Shown in pieces: positions 8,476-18,031 of a stretch of 59,410 nt of DNA. The notes under the pieces are model-generated. The model did no database searches and was not told the DNA's origin. It saw only the letters and a program-made list of their open reading frames with translations. Positions within the stretch are counted from its first letter, which is position 1. Each line of letters starts with the position of its first letter. Source of the DNA: Candidatus Desulfofervidaceae bacterium (GTDB lineage Bacteria > Desulfobacterota > Desulfofervidia > Desulfofervidales > Desulfofervidaceae). The stretch lies in assembly GCA_027064585.1 (NCBI GenBank), contig JAMOPI010000011.1:1-59410 (forward strand). The letters are read 5' to 3'. The position numbers and the translations under genes were made by a program.

Positions 8476-8890
8476 GAAAAAGTATCTTTTAATCTTTCCA
8501 CCAGAGGCGGTAGAGCAGCCCGTAACCTATCGCTTAATTAGCGATTATCACTTAGTTATCAATATCTTAAAGGCCAGTGTTTCTCCAGGCAGAAAAGGAC
8601 GCTTGACCTTGGAGATAGAAGGAGAGGAAAAAAATCTTTCCCGAGCCATTGCCTATTTAAATAGTATAAATGTGGAAATCAAACCGGTTATAGAGAATAT
8701 TCGTTGGCGTGAGGAAAAATGCGTTCACTGCACGGCCTGTGTGCCAGGGTGTCCAGGCCAGTGCTTTGTCGTGGATAGAAAAACTATGCGGGTATCTTTT
8801 CATGAAGAAAAGTGTGTGGGGTGTAAGCACTGCCTCTCGGTGTGTGCCTATGGGGCAATAGAAGTGGTAGAGGAAAACAATGCGTCTTAG
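8468..8890 (+). CDS. NIL domain / 2x[4Fe-4S] ferredoxin partner of the sulfurtransferase
   Basis: Protein of 140 residues. Residues about 5-75 form a NIL domain (a small ACT-like ligand-binding fold). The remainder is a bacterial-type ferredoxin with eight cluster cysteines: C85, C88, C91, C95 and C116, C119, C122, C126, plus an extra C99. In Methanosarcina the equivalent protein is needed with COG1900 for homocysteine formation, presumably reducing the persulfide or disulfide on the sulfurtransferase. The start overlaps the preceding gene by 8 nt after a TTAGGAG site, and the end overlaps the YcaO gene by 11 nt. Confidence 0.88.
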   Translation: MVKKKYLLIFPPEAVEQPVTYRLISDYHLVINILKASVSPGRKGRLTLEIEGEEKNLSRAIAYLNSINVEIKPVIENIRWREEKCVHCTACVPGCPGQCFVVDRKTMRVSFHEEKCVGCKHCLSVCAYGAIEVVEENNAS

Positions 8891-10601
8891 AGATGTCTTT
8901 AAGGGCTATACCCTAGATCAAGACAAGGTTATCTCTCCTGAAGAAACCTGTCGGAAGGTTAAGGCTAAATTAAAGGAAACGGGTCTTAACATTTTCCAAA
9001 AGACCGAACGCATTGATCAGGGCCGTCTGGGGATTCCTGTTTATTTCAGCTTTTACGGAGAGGAAGGAAGAAGAATTACCGGCAAGCGAACACAGATGGG
9101 TAAGGGGGCTACACCGGCCCAGGCAGAGGCCAGTGCCCTGATGGAGCTGGTAGAGAGATATAGCTATTTCAGTTTTAAACAGCATTCCCAACATTTTGTC
9201 ATTGGCACCTATAACCAAATTTTCCATCCCATTCCTCTGGAACTTATCGTCCATTCGGTGCATGATAAGGAGAATTTAGAAAGGGCCAAGGTCGTCTTTG
9301 AAAATATAGCCTTGCGCTGGGTAAAGGCCTACAATCTTACGCGCGATGAAGAGGTGTGGATTCCTTTTGATTGGTTCGTGGCGATAAACGAATTTAACGG
9401 AACTTCAGCAGGTAATGCGTTGGAAGAGGCAATTATCCAAGGTCTGTGCGAGGTTGTAGAAAGGCATGTATGTGCTGTTATTGCTAGGGAGAAGAGGTTT
9501 ACGCCTGCTATTGATCCAGAGACAATTAAAGATAAAGTCGCTAAAGAATTATTACAAAAATATCTTCAAGCAGGTATTGTGCTTTATCTAAAGGATTTCA
9601 GCCTGGACATAGGTCTTCCTACGGTAGGTGTCCTTGCCTATGACCCTAAGACCTATCCTCAAAGTGAGATTGTCTTTACGGCCGGAACACAGACAGATCC
9701 TACTAAGGCCTTGATAAGGGCCCTGACCGAAACCGCTCAGTTGGCTGGCGATTTTTTAATGTCTCCTGGCTATGTGCCTAGTGGTTTGCCTAAACCAAAA
9801 AGTTTGAAAGAAGTAGATTATGTCATAAAAACCCAAGAAAAGATATCTATTTCGCAGTTACCGGATATTTCTGATCAAAATATACGCATAGAAATAAAAA
9901 GGGCAATTGCGGCCCTAAAAGAAAAGGGATATGAGGTTCTGGTTTTAGATTTAACCCATAAAATTTTGAAAATACCTGCAGTTTATGTCATAGTGCCAGG
10001 GGCATGCTTTTGGCAAAGAGCACAAGGGGAAAGTGTACCTTTGTTCTTATGTCGTGTTGTTTCAGAATTGTATTCTAGGGAGGATTTTATAAAGATTTTA
10101 TCCTTTCTCCAAAGTGTATTTCCTGAGCACTACGCCATTCCCTTTTATTATGGAATGGTTTATTTTAATCAACAGGCCTTTGATCAGGCCAGGGAATGGT
10201 TTAAAAGGTCTTTAAAGGCTAAGCCTACTTTAGAAGATAGGGCCATAATTTTGGCCTATTTGGGGTGTTGTTATAAAGAGAAGGGAGAATATAAACAGGC
10301 CATAGCTGTTTTTAACGAAAGTCTGGCCTGTGATCCGGAACAAAAAGAGGTCTATAATTTTATAGGCACCTGTTACCATCAACTTGGGAAATACGAGGAG
10401 GCCATAGAGGCCTTCCAAAAGGCCATTGCCCTTGATCCGCATTCGGCCATTGATTATGCTAATATTGGTGTGAGTCTAGAAAGAATCGGGAGAGAGGCTG
10501 AGGCGGCCTTTTTCTACCAACAGGCCTTAAATATAGATCCTTCTTTGCACTTTGCCCGTATAAATTTAGAAAAATTGGAGGGGGAAAGAACATGCCATTA
10601 G
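8880..10601 (+). CDS. YcaO-domain protein fused to C-terminal TPR repeats
   Basis: YcaO enzymes use ATP to activate backbone amides for cyclodehydration or thioamidation. The family ATP/Mg motifs are seen: [12 protein letters not shown] near 83-94, and the [16 protein letters not shown] segment near 180. There is no proline-rich C-terminus of the azoline-forming type. Residues about 420-570 instead form four TPR repeats (for example [19 protein letters not shown]), likely for partner or peptide binding. No TfuA, leader peptide or precursor gene is nearby. The neighbours use inorganic sulfide, so sulfur insertion into a protein or tRNA target is a reasonable inference, but the substrate cannot be read from sequence. 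Confidence 0.8.
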   Translation: MRLRDVFKGYTLDQDKVISPEETCRKVKAKLKETGLNIFQKTERIDQGRLGIPVYFSFYGEEGRRITGKRTQMGKGATPAQAEASALMELVERYSYFSFKQHSQHFVIGTYNQIFHPIPLELIVHSVHDKENLERAKVVFENIALRWVKAYNLTRDEEVWIPFDWFVAINEFNGTSAGNALEEAIIQGLCEVVERHVCAVIAREKRFTPAIDPETIKDKVAKELLQKYLQAGIVLYLKDFSLDIGLPTVGVLAYDPKTYPQSEIVFTAGTQTDPTKALIRALTETAQLAGDFLMSPGYVPSGLPKPKSLKEVDYVIKTQEKISISQLPDISDQNIRIEIKRAIAALKEKGYEVLVLDLTHKILKIPAVYVIVPGACFWQRAQGESVPLFLCRVVSELYSREDFIKILSFLQSVFPEHYAIPFYYGMVYFNQQAFDQAREWFKRSLKAKPTLEDRAIILAYLGCCYKEKGEYKQAIAVFNESLACDPEQKEVYNFIGTCYHQLGKYEEAIEAFQKAIALDPHSAIDYANIGVSLERIGREAEAAFFYQQALNIDPSLHFARINLEKLEGERTCH

Positions 10602-11377
10602 ATGAATTAAAGATTACACAGGCCATCATTGAACGTTTTACGGAAAAATTAAAGTCTGCCTTGAATTTGGATGTAGCCATTGTTGGCGCTGGTCCTTCGG
10701 GAATGGTGGCTTCCTATTATCTTGCCAAACAGGGACACAATGTGGCCATCTTTGAGAAAAAGTTAAGCATTGGTGGCGGTATGTGGGGCGGCGGCATGAT
10801 GTTTAACCAGATTGTCGTGCAAAAGGAAGGAAAACGCATTTTAGATGAATTTGGCGTAAAGACCGTGCCTTATAGAGAAGGATATTTTACGGCCGATGCC
10901 ATAGAGGCAACAACGGTCATCTGTGCTAAAGCCTGTCAGGCAGGGGTTAAGGTATTCAATTGTATATCTGTAGAAGATGTGGTGGTGAGAGAGGGAAGGG
11001 TATGTGGTTTGGTCATCAACTGGTCGCCAGTAGAAGTGACTGGATTATATGTGGATCCACTGGTGGTGAGGGCACGTTATGTGGTGGATGCCACCGGCCA
11101 TACCACTGAGGTGATGAAGGTCATTGAAAGAAAAATGGGGGCGAGGTTGCTTACTCCCAGTGGGAAGATAGAGGGAGAAAGGTCCCTCTGGGCAGAGGTG
11201 GCCGAAACCACGACATTAGAGAACACAAAGGAGGCGTATCCAGGCATCTTTGTCTCTGGCATGGCTGCTAATGCTACTTTTGGCTCCTATCGGATGGGAC
11301 CAATTTTTGGAGGAATGTTGCTTTCAGGCGAAAGGGTGGCCCAGCTTATCCATAAGCGGTTACAGCAAGAAAATTAG
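10592..11377 (+). CDS. thi4: Thi4-family thiazole synthase, sulfide-dependent (archaeal) type
   Basis: Makes the thiazole precursor of thiamine from NAD+, glycine and sulfur. The sequence shows the dinucleotide-binding VGAGPSGM (31-38), the GGGMWGGG segment (61-68) and VVDATGH (164-170), and at 261 residues is typical of archaeal-type Thi4. Yeast Thi4 gives up its own Cys205 as sulfur donor, while methanogen enzymes have His there and use free sulfide. The aligned position here is Tyr153 in GLYVDP, so a suicide mechanism is excluded and sulfide use is likely. The start follows a GGAGGGGGAAAG site and overlaps the YcaO gene by 10 nt. The 3' end overlaps flgL by 4 nt in convergent orientation. 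Confidence 0.85.
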   Translation: MPLDELKITQAIIERFTEKLKSALNLDVAIVGAGPSGMVASYYLAKQGHNVAIFEKKLSIGGGMWGGGMMFNQIVVQKEGKRILDEFGVKTVPYREGYFTADAIEATTVICAKACQAGVKVFNCISVEDVVVREGRVCGLVINWSPVEVTGLYVDPLVVRARYVVDATGHTTEVMKVIERKMGARLLTPSGKIEGERSLWAEVAETTTLENTKEAYPGIFVSGMAANATFGSYRMGPIFGGMLLSGERVAQLIHKRLQQEN

Positions 11378-12282
11378 GTTAAGTAATTAAGCAAATTGTT
11401 TTGAATAACCTTAGCCATGGCTGCCAGGGTGGACTGATACATCGTCTGGCACATGGCCAAGTTGCTTGTTGTTTTGGCTATATCAGCATCTTCTGTATCG
11501 GAAAGAAGTTTACTTATATCTCCCTGCATGTTGCTTAACTCAAGTTGAACTTTTTCAAACCGTTCCATAATATTGCCAAGTTCGGCGTGTTTTTTATTAA
11601 TTTTTCCATAAAACTCATTTATATATGACAATAGCTTTCTTATTTTGTTAGAGTTGTTATTTTCCAAGGCATCTGCCAGTTCGTCATAAAGCTGAAAGAT
11701 ATTATTTTCTGGTGTAAGTGTAGGTGGGCTAGTTGGATCATACTGGGGAGCGAGAAATTCACCCGTAATATTAAAGCCCAAATGCATATAAGGGCTAATG
11801 TTTACTTTAATTTTGTTTGTATCTCCGTGATAGTAATTATCACTTTGAAAAGGTTCTTCGTTTGTCTTAAAACCGGCAAAGATGTATCTGTCTCCTAATT
11901 TTGTATTAGCAATCTGTAAAAAATGGCCTTTAAGTTGTCTAATCTGTCCAGCCATTGCCTTGCGTGTTTCGGCCGTAGCCGTATCACTTGCCTGTGAGAG
12001 GGCAATTTCTTGTGTCTTAATAACTACATCTTCCATTTGTTTAAAGGCCGTCTCGGTAATGTTCATCCAAGCAATGGCTTGGTTAATATTGCGGTTGTAT
12101 TGGTCAATGTCATGTAATTCAGAGTAATAACCTAAGGCCTTAGCCGCACCAAATGGATCGTCAGAAGGACGATTGATTTTTTTACCAGACGATATTTCCT
12201 CAAAGGATCTCGCTATATTGTCATTTAAACGTTCCAAGTTAGTGAGGAACCGTCTGTAAATCATATTCTGAGTAACGCGCAT
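11374..12282 (-). CDS. flgL: FlgL, hook-filament junction protein (HAP3)
   Basis: Hook-associated protein 3 sits between FlgK and the flagellin filament. The N-terminal flagellin-like helix pattern is clear ([29 protein letters not shown]), and so is the C-terminal helix ending in NNLLNYLT. At 302 residues it is a compact version of the usual ~300-residue protein. It is the last gene of the flg block, 14 nt after flgK. FlgL is exported by the flagellar type III apparatus encoded upstream. Confidence 0.93.
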   Translation of the reverse strand: MRVTQNMIYRRFLTNLERLNDNIARSFEEISSGKKINRPSDDPFGAAKALGYYSELHDIDQYNRNINQAIAWMNITETAFKQMEDVVIKTQEIALSQASDTATAETRKAMAGQIRQLKGHFLQIANTKLGDRYIFAGFKTNEEPFQSDNYYHGDTNKIKVNISPYMHLGFNITGEFLAPQYDPTSPPTLTPENNIFQLYDELADALENNNSNKIRKLLSYINEFYGKINKKHAELGNIMERFEKVQLELSNMQGDISKLLSDTEDADIAKTTSNLAMCQTMYQSTLAAMAKVIQNNLLNYLT

Positions 12283-12296
12283 GACCTAGCTCCTCT

Positions 12297-13781
12297 TTAA
12301 GCGCCAAGATTGATTAAAGTTTTCATCATTTCATCAGCGATATTAATCAATTTTGCAGAGGCATTGTACATTTGCTGAAAACGAATAAGATTAGCCGATT
12401 CTTCGTCTAGAGAAACTCCAGAGACAGTATCAAAGTCCTTTTTTGTTTCATCTAAGACCATCTTTTGGTGATCATAATTGGCCTTTGCTTCATCTGTTTC
12501 TGTTCCTACTTTACCAATAAGAGAGTGATAGAAGTCATTAAAGGTAGCGTTGTTAAGTTCAGAAAGAGACGTTTTTTTCAAGTTTAATATTTCTAAGGCC
12601 TTCTCATTATTACTGGGTTCTTCAGGAGCAGAGGCAGCCGCAATGCGTTCAGGATGGCTATCTATACCATAATAGGTAGTACCACTTACTGTCCATTCTT
12701 CCGGGGCCAAATCAATATGAGTAGCTGCACCGGCAATACCAGTAGTAGTTTTTAATAGAGGATCATCCAAATGGTTATTTAAGACAAAGAAAAATCGTTC
12801 ATTATCACTGTTAAGGTCATAAGCATCACTATTGCCATAATCATTACCGTAATGAATAGTATTGATTTGTTTCACCAATTGGAAAGCAAGTTTGTCCAGT
12901 TCATTTAAATATTGGGGTACTACTTCATCCCTGATTTCCAAATAAGCCCCTATTTTGCCATTGTTTATCCGATTCGTAATATCTATTTTGGTCCCATCTT
13001 CTCCTACCCAATTAATTCCATAATGTCCATCTGTTTCTGCTTTTAATTCTAAACTATACGCATTTTTACCTTCTACAAGAGGAGCACCGTCAATAAGGAC
13101 CGTAACGCCTTCCTTTGTTTCAAAAGTAGTAATATTAGCAAGCTGTCCAAGCTTTCTAATTAAGGCATCCCTTCGGTCGCGAAAGTTATTTGCTTCTACT
13201 CCTTTTATTTCTATTGCTTGGACTTGTTCATTTAGATAGGCAATCTGTTTGGCAAGGTCATTTATACGGATAACAGCATTTTCTATTTCTGTATCCATAT
13301 CTGTTTGAATTTCTTTTAAATCTTTACTCATTTTATGGAAGGTATCACATAAGCTTTGAGTCTTATAAAGTAAGTTTTGGCGAGATACAATATTAGTAGG
13401 ATCGGTACTTACTTCTTCCCACGCCTCCCAAAAGGCATCTAATGCCTCACTTAATCCTCCACCTTGCGTGTCATTAAAAATTGTATCAATACGACTAAGT
13501 CCATATTTCTTTACATTGTGGTAACCCATATTCATTTCTTCCTGGAGCCACCTTTGTCCCAGAAAGGAGTCATATACTCGGCTAATCTTGATAACTTCTG
13601 CCCCTCGCCCTATTAAAATAGGCAAAGAAAGGATTGGTGGCTTTTCTTGAAAGACAACCCTACGCCTTGTGAAGTCTGGATTATTTGCATTAGAAATATT
13701 ATCTCCTGTGGCCATTAAGGCCGTTTGACTGGCTCGGAACGTACTTATCCCTATATCTATAAGGCCATAAATCCCATGCAT
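12297..13781 (-). CDS. flgK: FlgK, hook-associated protein 1
   Basis: First junction protein on top of the hook. The N-terminal rod/hook-type helix contains GISTFRASQTALMATGDNIS followed by NANNPDFTRRRV. The C-terminus has the matching SLDEESANLIRFQQMYNASA pattern. At 494 residues it is shorter than enterobacterial FlgK (about 547), the variable middle domain being reduced. It follows flgM with a 24-nt gap and precedes flgL, the standard order. Confidence 0.93.
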   Translation of the reverse strand: MHGIYGLIDIGISTFRASQTALMATGDNISNANNPDFTRRRVVFQEKPPILSLPILIGRGAEVIKISRVYDSFLGQRWLQEEMNMGYHNVKKYGLSRIDTIFNDTQGGGLSEALDAFWEAWEEVSTDPTNIVSRQNLLYKTQSLCDTFHKMSKDLKEIQTDMDTEIENAVIRINDLAKQIAYLNEQVQAIEIKGVEANNFRDRRDALIRKLGQLANITTFETKEGVTVLIDGAPLVEGKNAYSLELKAETDGHYGINWVGEDGTKIDITNRINNGKIGAYLEIRDEVVPQYLNELDKLAFQLVKQINTIHYGNDYGNSDAYDLNSDNERFFFVLNNHLDDPLLKTTTGIAGAATHIDLAPEEWTVSGTTYYGIDSHPERIAAASAPEEPSNNEKALEILNLKKTSLSELNNATFNDFYHSLIGKVGTETDEAKANYDHQKMVLDETKKDFDTVSGVSLDEESANLIRFQQMYNASAKLINIADEMMKTLINLGA

Positions 13782-13805
13782 TCCAAAAACCTCTGGCGCG
13801 GTATC

Positions 13806-14147
13806 TTACTTAGAATAAATATTATTGATTATGGTATTCTGAAGTAATTTAACAGCAGTACCTTTAGCATTTACCCGATATGTACCTTTAGCAATGGCTG
13901 CTTTCACTTGGGCTACTTTTTCTTTTCTTAAGGGTGAGGCTTGGGTCATGATTTGTTTCTTTAAGTTCATTACTTCCCTAAACCGATTAGAAATTTGCAC
14001 TCTCTCCCTGCTTTGAGCCCTTCTGGTTTCTACTGCTTGTCCTTGAAATTTGGTAGTAGATCTTTCCTTTTGTGTCTTAGTTTCTTGTTGAAGTTTATTT
14101 GGTTTTTGCAGAAGAGGGATATTAAAACCATTTCTTGTAATCTTCAT
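13806..14147 (-). CDS. flgM: FlgM, anti-sigma-28 factor
   Basis: FlgM holds FliA (sigma-28, encoded at 23406-24176) inactive until the hook is finished and FlgM is exported. The conserved sigma-binding C-terminal part is visible at about 72-105 (SPLRKEKVAQVKAAIAKGTY), ending in a helix. The N-terminal half is basic, Gln-rich and probably unstructured, as is normal for an export substrate. It overlaps flgJ by 4 nt (ATGA). The match is to a short motif, so confidence is lower than for the structural genes. Confidence 0.8.
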   Translation of the reverse strand: MKITRNGFNIPLLQKPNKLQQETKTQKERSTTKFQGQAVETRRAQSRERVQISNRFREVMNLKKQIMTQASPLRKEKVAQVKAAIAKGTYRVNAKGTAVKLLQNTIINNIYSK

Positions 14148-14506
14148 ATTTGTTTCCCCCCTTTTTCCAGTCTATTTAGAGAATCGTCCATTTTATGAAT
14201 TTGTTCGGCAGAATTCCAAACTTTTGCCTTTTCAAATTGCCGCAAAAGTATTTTAGCTAGACCAATACCTCCCGCTTTTGCCACCTTTTGAGCGAGCTGT
14301 TCATCTAACATGGATGTGTAAATTTCCTTTGCCATTCCCCCTCCCAAAAGATCAGATTTGGGAACAGTTTGGCGCATTGTCTTTAACATATAGTAAATGA
14401 AAAATGATTCAAATTCTTGGCAAACTTCTTTTAATTTTTGAGGATTTTCTGTAGTTTTATTTTTTAAGCTAAACCCATGCGGAAGAGCAATAGGATTTGG
14501 CTTCAT
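14144..14506 (-). CDS. flgJ: FlgJ, rod-binding protein without muramidase domain
   Basis: Rod cap/scaffold. At 120 residues it corresponds only to the N-terminal rod-binding half of enterobacterial FlgJ: the segment FESFFIYYMLKTMRQTVP and the GGGMAKEIYTSMLDEQLAQ helix are diagnostic. No glucosaminidase domain follows, so a separate enzyme must open the peptidoglycan, as in many deltaproteobacteria. It shares one base with the flgI stop (TAATG). Confidence 0.9.
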   Translation of the reverse strand: MKPNPIALPHGFSLKNKTTENPQKLKEVCQEFESFFIYYMLKTMRQTVPKSDLLGGGMAKEIYTSMLDEQLAQKVAKAGGIGLAKILLRQFEKAKVWNSAEQIHKMDDSLNRLEKGGKQI

Positions 14507-15597
14507 TAGATTACCTCCAGTTCTGCTTCAAGGGCACCAGCGGCCTTTATGGCTTGTAAGATAGCAATTAAATCTCGTGGTGTTGCACCAATGGCATTTA
14601 GGGCCTTTACCAAATCTTTTATTGTTGCCCCACGGGGTACAAGATAAAGAGGCGTCTTTTCCTCTTGGATTTGAACCTGAGTTTTAGGAGTAACAATAGT
14701 TTCACCTGTGGAAAAAGGCAAAGGTTGTGAGACTTGAGGGGCTTCTTTAATAATAATGCTTAGACCACCTTGGGCTACGGCCACCGTAGAGATGTGCACA
14801 TTTTCCCCAATAACCACTGTTCCTGTCCTTTCGTTAACTACTACCTTAGCAGGTGTGTCTACTTGAACCTCTAAATTTTCTAAACGGGCAATAAAATCAA
14901 TTAGACTCTGCTGGTATTGCAGGGGGATGTTAACATTAATCGTTGTGGCATCTATAGCCTTGGCGATATAGGCGTTAAAGGTATTATTAATTGCCTTTGC
15001 CACATCAGAGGCAGTGGTGAAATCTGGATGATTTAAAACAACAGAAAGCTGATTGTCTTTGACAAAACGGATAGGAATGGGTCTTTCAACTGTGGCTCCA
15101 TCAACTACCCTACCTACAGTTAAAAAGTTCTTTCTTACTCTGGCTCCAGCTCCGCCGCCTCCGAACCCCCCAACAGAAATGGGACCTTGGGCAATGGCAT
15201 AAACCTTACCATCTGGTCCCCTTAAAGGAGTCATTAAAAGCGTTCCTCCTTCAAGGCTCTTGGCATCTCCCATGGAAGATACAAGAACGTCAATATGACT
15301 ACCAACCTTAGCAAAGGGAGGCACATTCGCCGTAACCATGACGGCAGCCACATTGCGGGTACGTAATTGTCTTGTGTCTATTTTTACCCCAAATCGCTCT
15401 AACATATTGGCAATGGATTGAAGGGTAAAGATAATTTGCTGTCCATCACCAGTGCCAGCTAAGCCGACCACGAGGCTATAACCTATTAACTGATAGTTTC
15501 TTACCCCGTAAATATGAGATACATCCTTAAGCCGGGCGGCAAAGAGGGGAGAGGTAAGAAAAGAAAAGAGGAATAATGCACCTATTATTCTTTTCAT
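14506..15597 (-). CDS. flgI: FlgI, flagellar P-ring protein
   Basis: Forms the periplasmic ring around the rod. It has an N-terminal Sec signal peptide (about 20 residues ending LFAA) followed by the invariant RNYQLIGYSLVVGLAGTGDG segment. Length (363) fits the family. Its presence with FlgH proves an outer membrane and an L/P-ring flagellum. It lies 10 nt after flgH. Confidence 0.95.
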   Translation of the reverse strand: MKRIIGALFLFSFLTSPLFAARLKDVSHIYGVRNYQLIGYSLVVGLAGTGDGQQIIFTLQSIANMLERFGVKIDTRQLRTRNVAAVMVTANVPPFAKVGSHIDVLVSSMGDAKSLEGGTLLMTPLRGPDGKVYAIAQGPISVGGFGGGGAGARVRKNFLTVGRVVDGATVERPIPIRFVKDNQLSVVLNHPDFTTASDVAKAINNTFNAYIAKAIDATTINVNIPLQYQQSLIDFIARLENLEVQVDTPAKVVVNERTGTVVIGENVHISTVAVAQGGLSIIIKEAPQVSQPLPFSTGETIVTPKTQVQIQEEKTPLYLVPRGATIKDLVKALNAIGATPRDLIAILQAIKAAGALEAELEVI

Positions 15598-15607
15598 TTC
15601 TCCACTC

Positions 15608-16267
15608 CTAAAACGGCCAGATATTATCTAGTACGCGCATGAACCAGCCTGGCTTTTGTTTATCTGCTATTGCGCCTCTACCCGTATAAATGACCTCGGC
15701 ATTAGCAATGCTGGTAGAAAGAACAACATTATCTGGTGAGATATCTTCTGGGCGCACTATACCCCGAATAATCATGTACCGTCTTTCGTTGTTGATAACT
15801 AAGTCCCTTCTGCCTTCAATTAATAGATTTCCGTTAGGAAATACCTTGACAACCTGAGCAGCGAAGGTAGCCACCAGCTTTTCCTGGCGGCTGGTTTCAC
15901 CTGTTCCCTGAAATGAGTTGTTTGAGTTGGCTGAAAGGGAAGTTTCTTTAGATATATCTATTCCAAAGAAATTATTAATTCCTCCGCCCATAGAGGACTT
16001 ACGGGAAGTTTTAGTTACCGCCTTGTTATAGGCCTGCGCATTTTCTACTACCCTTACGATAATTGTATCTCCTACCTGGTATGCCTTATGATCAGCAAAG
16101 AGATGGGCTTCAGGACTGGATTCGGTAAAAAGGGAGTGTTCAGGTGGTTGTTCTATTTTGGGAGAGACAATGGTTGTCGGTGGAAGCTGGACTTGTTGAG
16201 GCGTAGAAGCACAACCGCTTATCAAAATCCCTAATAACCCTGTTATAAAAAGGCATCTTCCTCGCAT
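15608..16267 (-). CDS. flgH: FlgH, flagellar L-ring lipoprotein
   Basis: Outer-membrane ring lipoprotein, 219 residues. The lipobox LISGC puts the lipidated Cys at residue 19. Family signatures are LFADHKAYQVGDTIIVRVVE, ATFAAQVVKVFPNGNLLIEG and the C-terminal VRPEDISPDNVVLST block. Packed between flgA and flgI. Confidence 0.95.
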   Translation of the reverse strand: MRGRCLFITGLLGILISGCASTPQQVQLPPTTIVSPKIEQPPEHSLFTESSPEAHLFADHKAYQVGDTIIVRVVENAQAYNKAVTKTSRKSSMGGGINNFFGIDISKETSLSANSNNSFQGTGETSRQEKLVATFAAQVVKVFPNGNLLIEGRRDLVINNERRYMIIRGIVRPEDISPDNVVLSTSIANAEVIYTGRGAIADKQKPGWFMRVLDNIWPF

Positions 16268-16268
16268 C

Positions 16269-17216
16269 CTAAAACTCCACTTTTACTGTATGAGCGTCTA
16301 TAACCTTAGCATAAATGGTCTTTTTTGAAGTAAGATTTAATACCTTGATCATATCTCCTTTACAGCCGTCTTCTTTAGCCATTCCTGGAGCCGTTATCCT
16401 CAACACCGGCGATTCGGCGACAATCGTCACCTTACTTCCACGTTTAACAATAGGCACCCTTTTTATTTTATTTTTAGTGAGTACCTCGCCCATTTTAAGG
16501 AAATATTTTGTCTCTTTCCCGATTACTTCCTTAGGATCAGAAATTAGATCAACAGGGATGCGATCCAGTGTCCTTTTTTCTATCCGCACATCCTGTGCTG
16601 TAATTACTTCATTTCGCCTTAAAGACCTGGTAGTGACCACAACTGAAATTTTTGTCTTTACTTTTGCAATTACCCAAGTTTTGGCTTCATCCTTTCCATT
16701 TACACTAAACACAAGAGGTAAGGAGAAACTTCCTATGTAAGTTCCTTGTGCTGGTTCTAAACAACGATAAGTGATTTTACCTACAGGTAGAATTAGGTCC
16801 GAGGGGGCCTTTAACTGAATGGTCTCTATTTTCCCTTTAGGATTATGTTTTAAAATACAAGCCTTTGCCATTTCTTCTATTTCTTTTGCTGGGATCTTAA
16901 TATAGTCTCTGATTATCCTTACCTTGGCTGGCGCCTTTAAGATAAAATCTTTTAAGGCTATTCCCCTTTGTAACAAGCGGGCTTTAAGATATTGTTTTGA
17001 AATTTCAAGACTGCCTCCAGGGATAACGATATTGCCTAAGACGATATTTTGCCAAGCTGCAGGTAAGTCTTGCTTATTAAGCACAATATCCTTTAGACAT
17101 ACTACTTCTGTATTTACTTTGATCTCAGGTGGAATTTGAATCACGACAGCTGCTCTTAGCGAGGCAGCAATTAGTAAAAAGACTAGGATTATTAACATAA
17201 TCCCCAGGCTACGCAT
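16269..17216 (-). CDS. flgA: FlgA, P-ring assembly chaperone
   Basis: Periplasmic chaperone for FlgI, with an N-terminal signal anchor (MRSLGIMLIILVFLLIAASL). The C-terminal SAF-type domain contains SLRRNEVITAQDVRIEKRTL and the LRITAPGMAKEDG segment typical of FlgA. Length 315 residues, longer than the enteric protein (about 219) because of an extra N-terminal beta domain, as in other deltaproteobacteria. Gap to flgG is 3 nt. Confidence 0.9.
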   Translation of the reverse strand: MRSLGIMLIILVFLLIAASLRAAVVIQIPPEIKVNTEVVCLKDIVLNKQDLPAAWQNIVLGNIVIPGGSLEISKQYLKARLLQRGIALKDFILKAPAKVRIIRDYIKIPAKEIEEMAKACILKHNPKGKIETIQLKAPSDLILPVGKITYRCLEPAQGTYIGSFSLPLVFSVNGKDEAKTWVIAKVKTKISVVVTTRSLRRNEVITAQDVRIEKRTLDRIPVDLISDPKEVIGKETKYFLKMGEVLTKNKIKRVPIVKRGSKVTIVAESPVLRITAPGMAKEDGCKGDMIKVLNLTSKKTIYAKVIDAHTVKVEF

Positions 17217-17219
17217 TCT

Positions 17220-18008
17220 TTACCTCTTTACATTATTGGCCATTTGTAACATTTCATCGGCCGTTTGGATGGCCTTGGCGTTTACTTCATAGGCCCTTTG
17301 GGCAATGATCATGTTCACCATTTCTTCTACTACGCTTACATTGGACATTTCCAAATACCCTTGAGCGATGGTGCCAAAGCCCTCTTCGCCCGGATTGCCA
17401 ATAATAGGGTCCCCAGAAGAATCAGTGGGCATGTAAAGGTTGCGACCAATACTCCTAAGGCCGGCTGGATTAATAAATTTAACTAATTGAATCTGACCAA
17501 TTTGACTGGCTTCTGTCTGTCCAGGTAACGTAACCGAAACCGTCCCATCAGAACCAATAGTGATACTTTCAGCGTTTTCAGGAATGGTAATTTCGGGCTG
17601 CAAGGGATAACCATCAGAGGTTACAATCTGACCATCCCGATTGAGCTTGAAGGCACCGGAACGGGTATAGGCTAAATCTCCATTTGGCAAGAGAATCTGA
17701 AAAAAACCATCACCTTCAATGGCTAGATCAAGAGGATTATTAGTTTGTTTGTAATCTCCCTGTGAGAATATCTTTTGCACGGCTACTGGTCTTACGCCTT
17801 GCCCCAATTCAATTCCTGTTGGCACCGTTGTCTGTACCGTAGAGGCTGTCCCAGGGGCAGTGAGGGTTTGATACATCAAGTCTTGAAAGTCTGCCCTTGC
17901 GCGTTTAAATCCAACGGTATTAACATTGGCCAGGTTGTTAGAAATAACATCTACATTTAAATTTTGTGCCTCCATACCCGTAGCAGCAATCCATAATGCC
18001 CGAATCAT
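17220..18008 (-). CDS. flgG: FlgG, distal rod protein
   Basis: Distal rod subunit of 262 residues. N-terminal motif [20 protein letters not shown], central [11 protein letters not shown] block, and C-terminal [20 protein letters not shown] helix are all family hallmarks. Preceded by flgF 23 nt upstream and followed by flgA. Exported by the flagellar type III system. Confidence 0.96.
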   Translation of the reverse strand: MIRALWIAATGMEAQNLNVDVISNNLANVNTVGFKRARADFQDLMYQTLTAPGTASTVQTTVPTGIELGQGVRPVAVQKIFSQGDYKQTNNPLDLAIEGDGFFQILLPNGDLAYTRSGAFKLNRDGQIVTSDGYPLQPEITIPENAESITIGSDGTVSVTLPGQTEASQIGQIQLVKFINPAGLRSIGRNLYMPTDSSGDPIIGNPGEEGFGTIAQGYLEMSNVSVVEEMVNMIIAQRAYEVNAKAIQTADEMLQMANNVKR

Positions 18009-18031
18009 GGTTATTACCTCCGTTTAAATTT

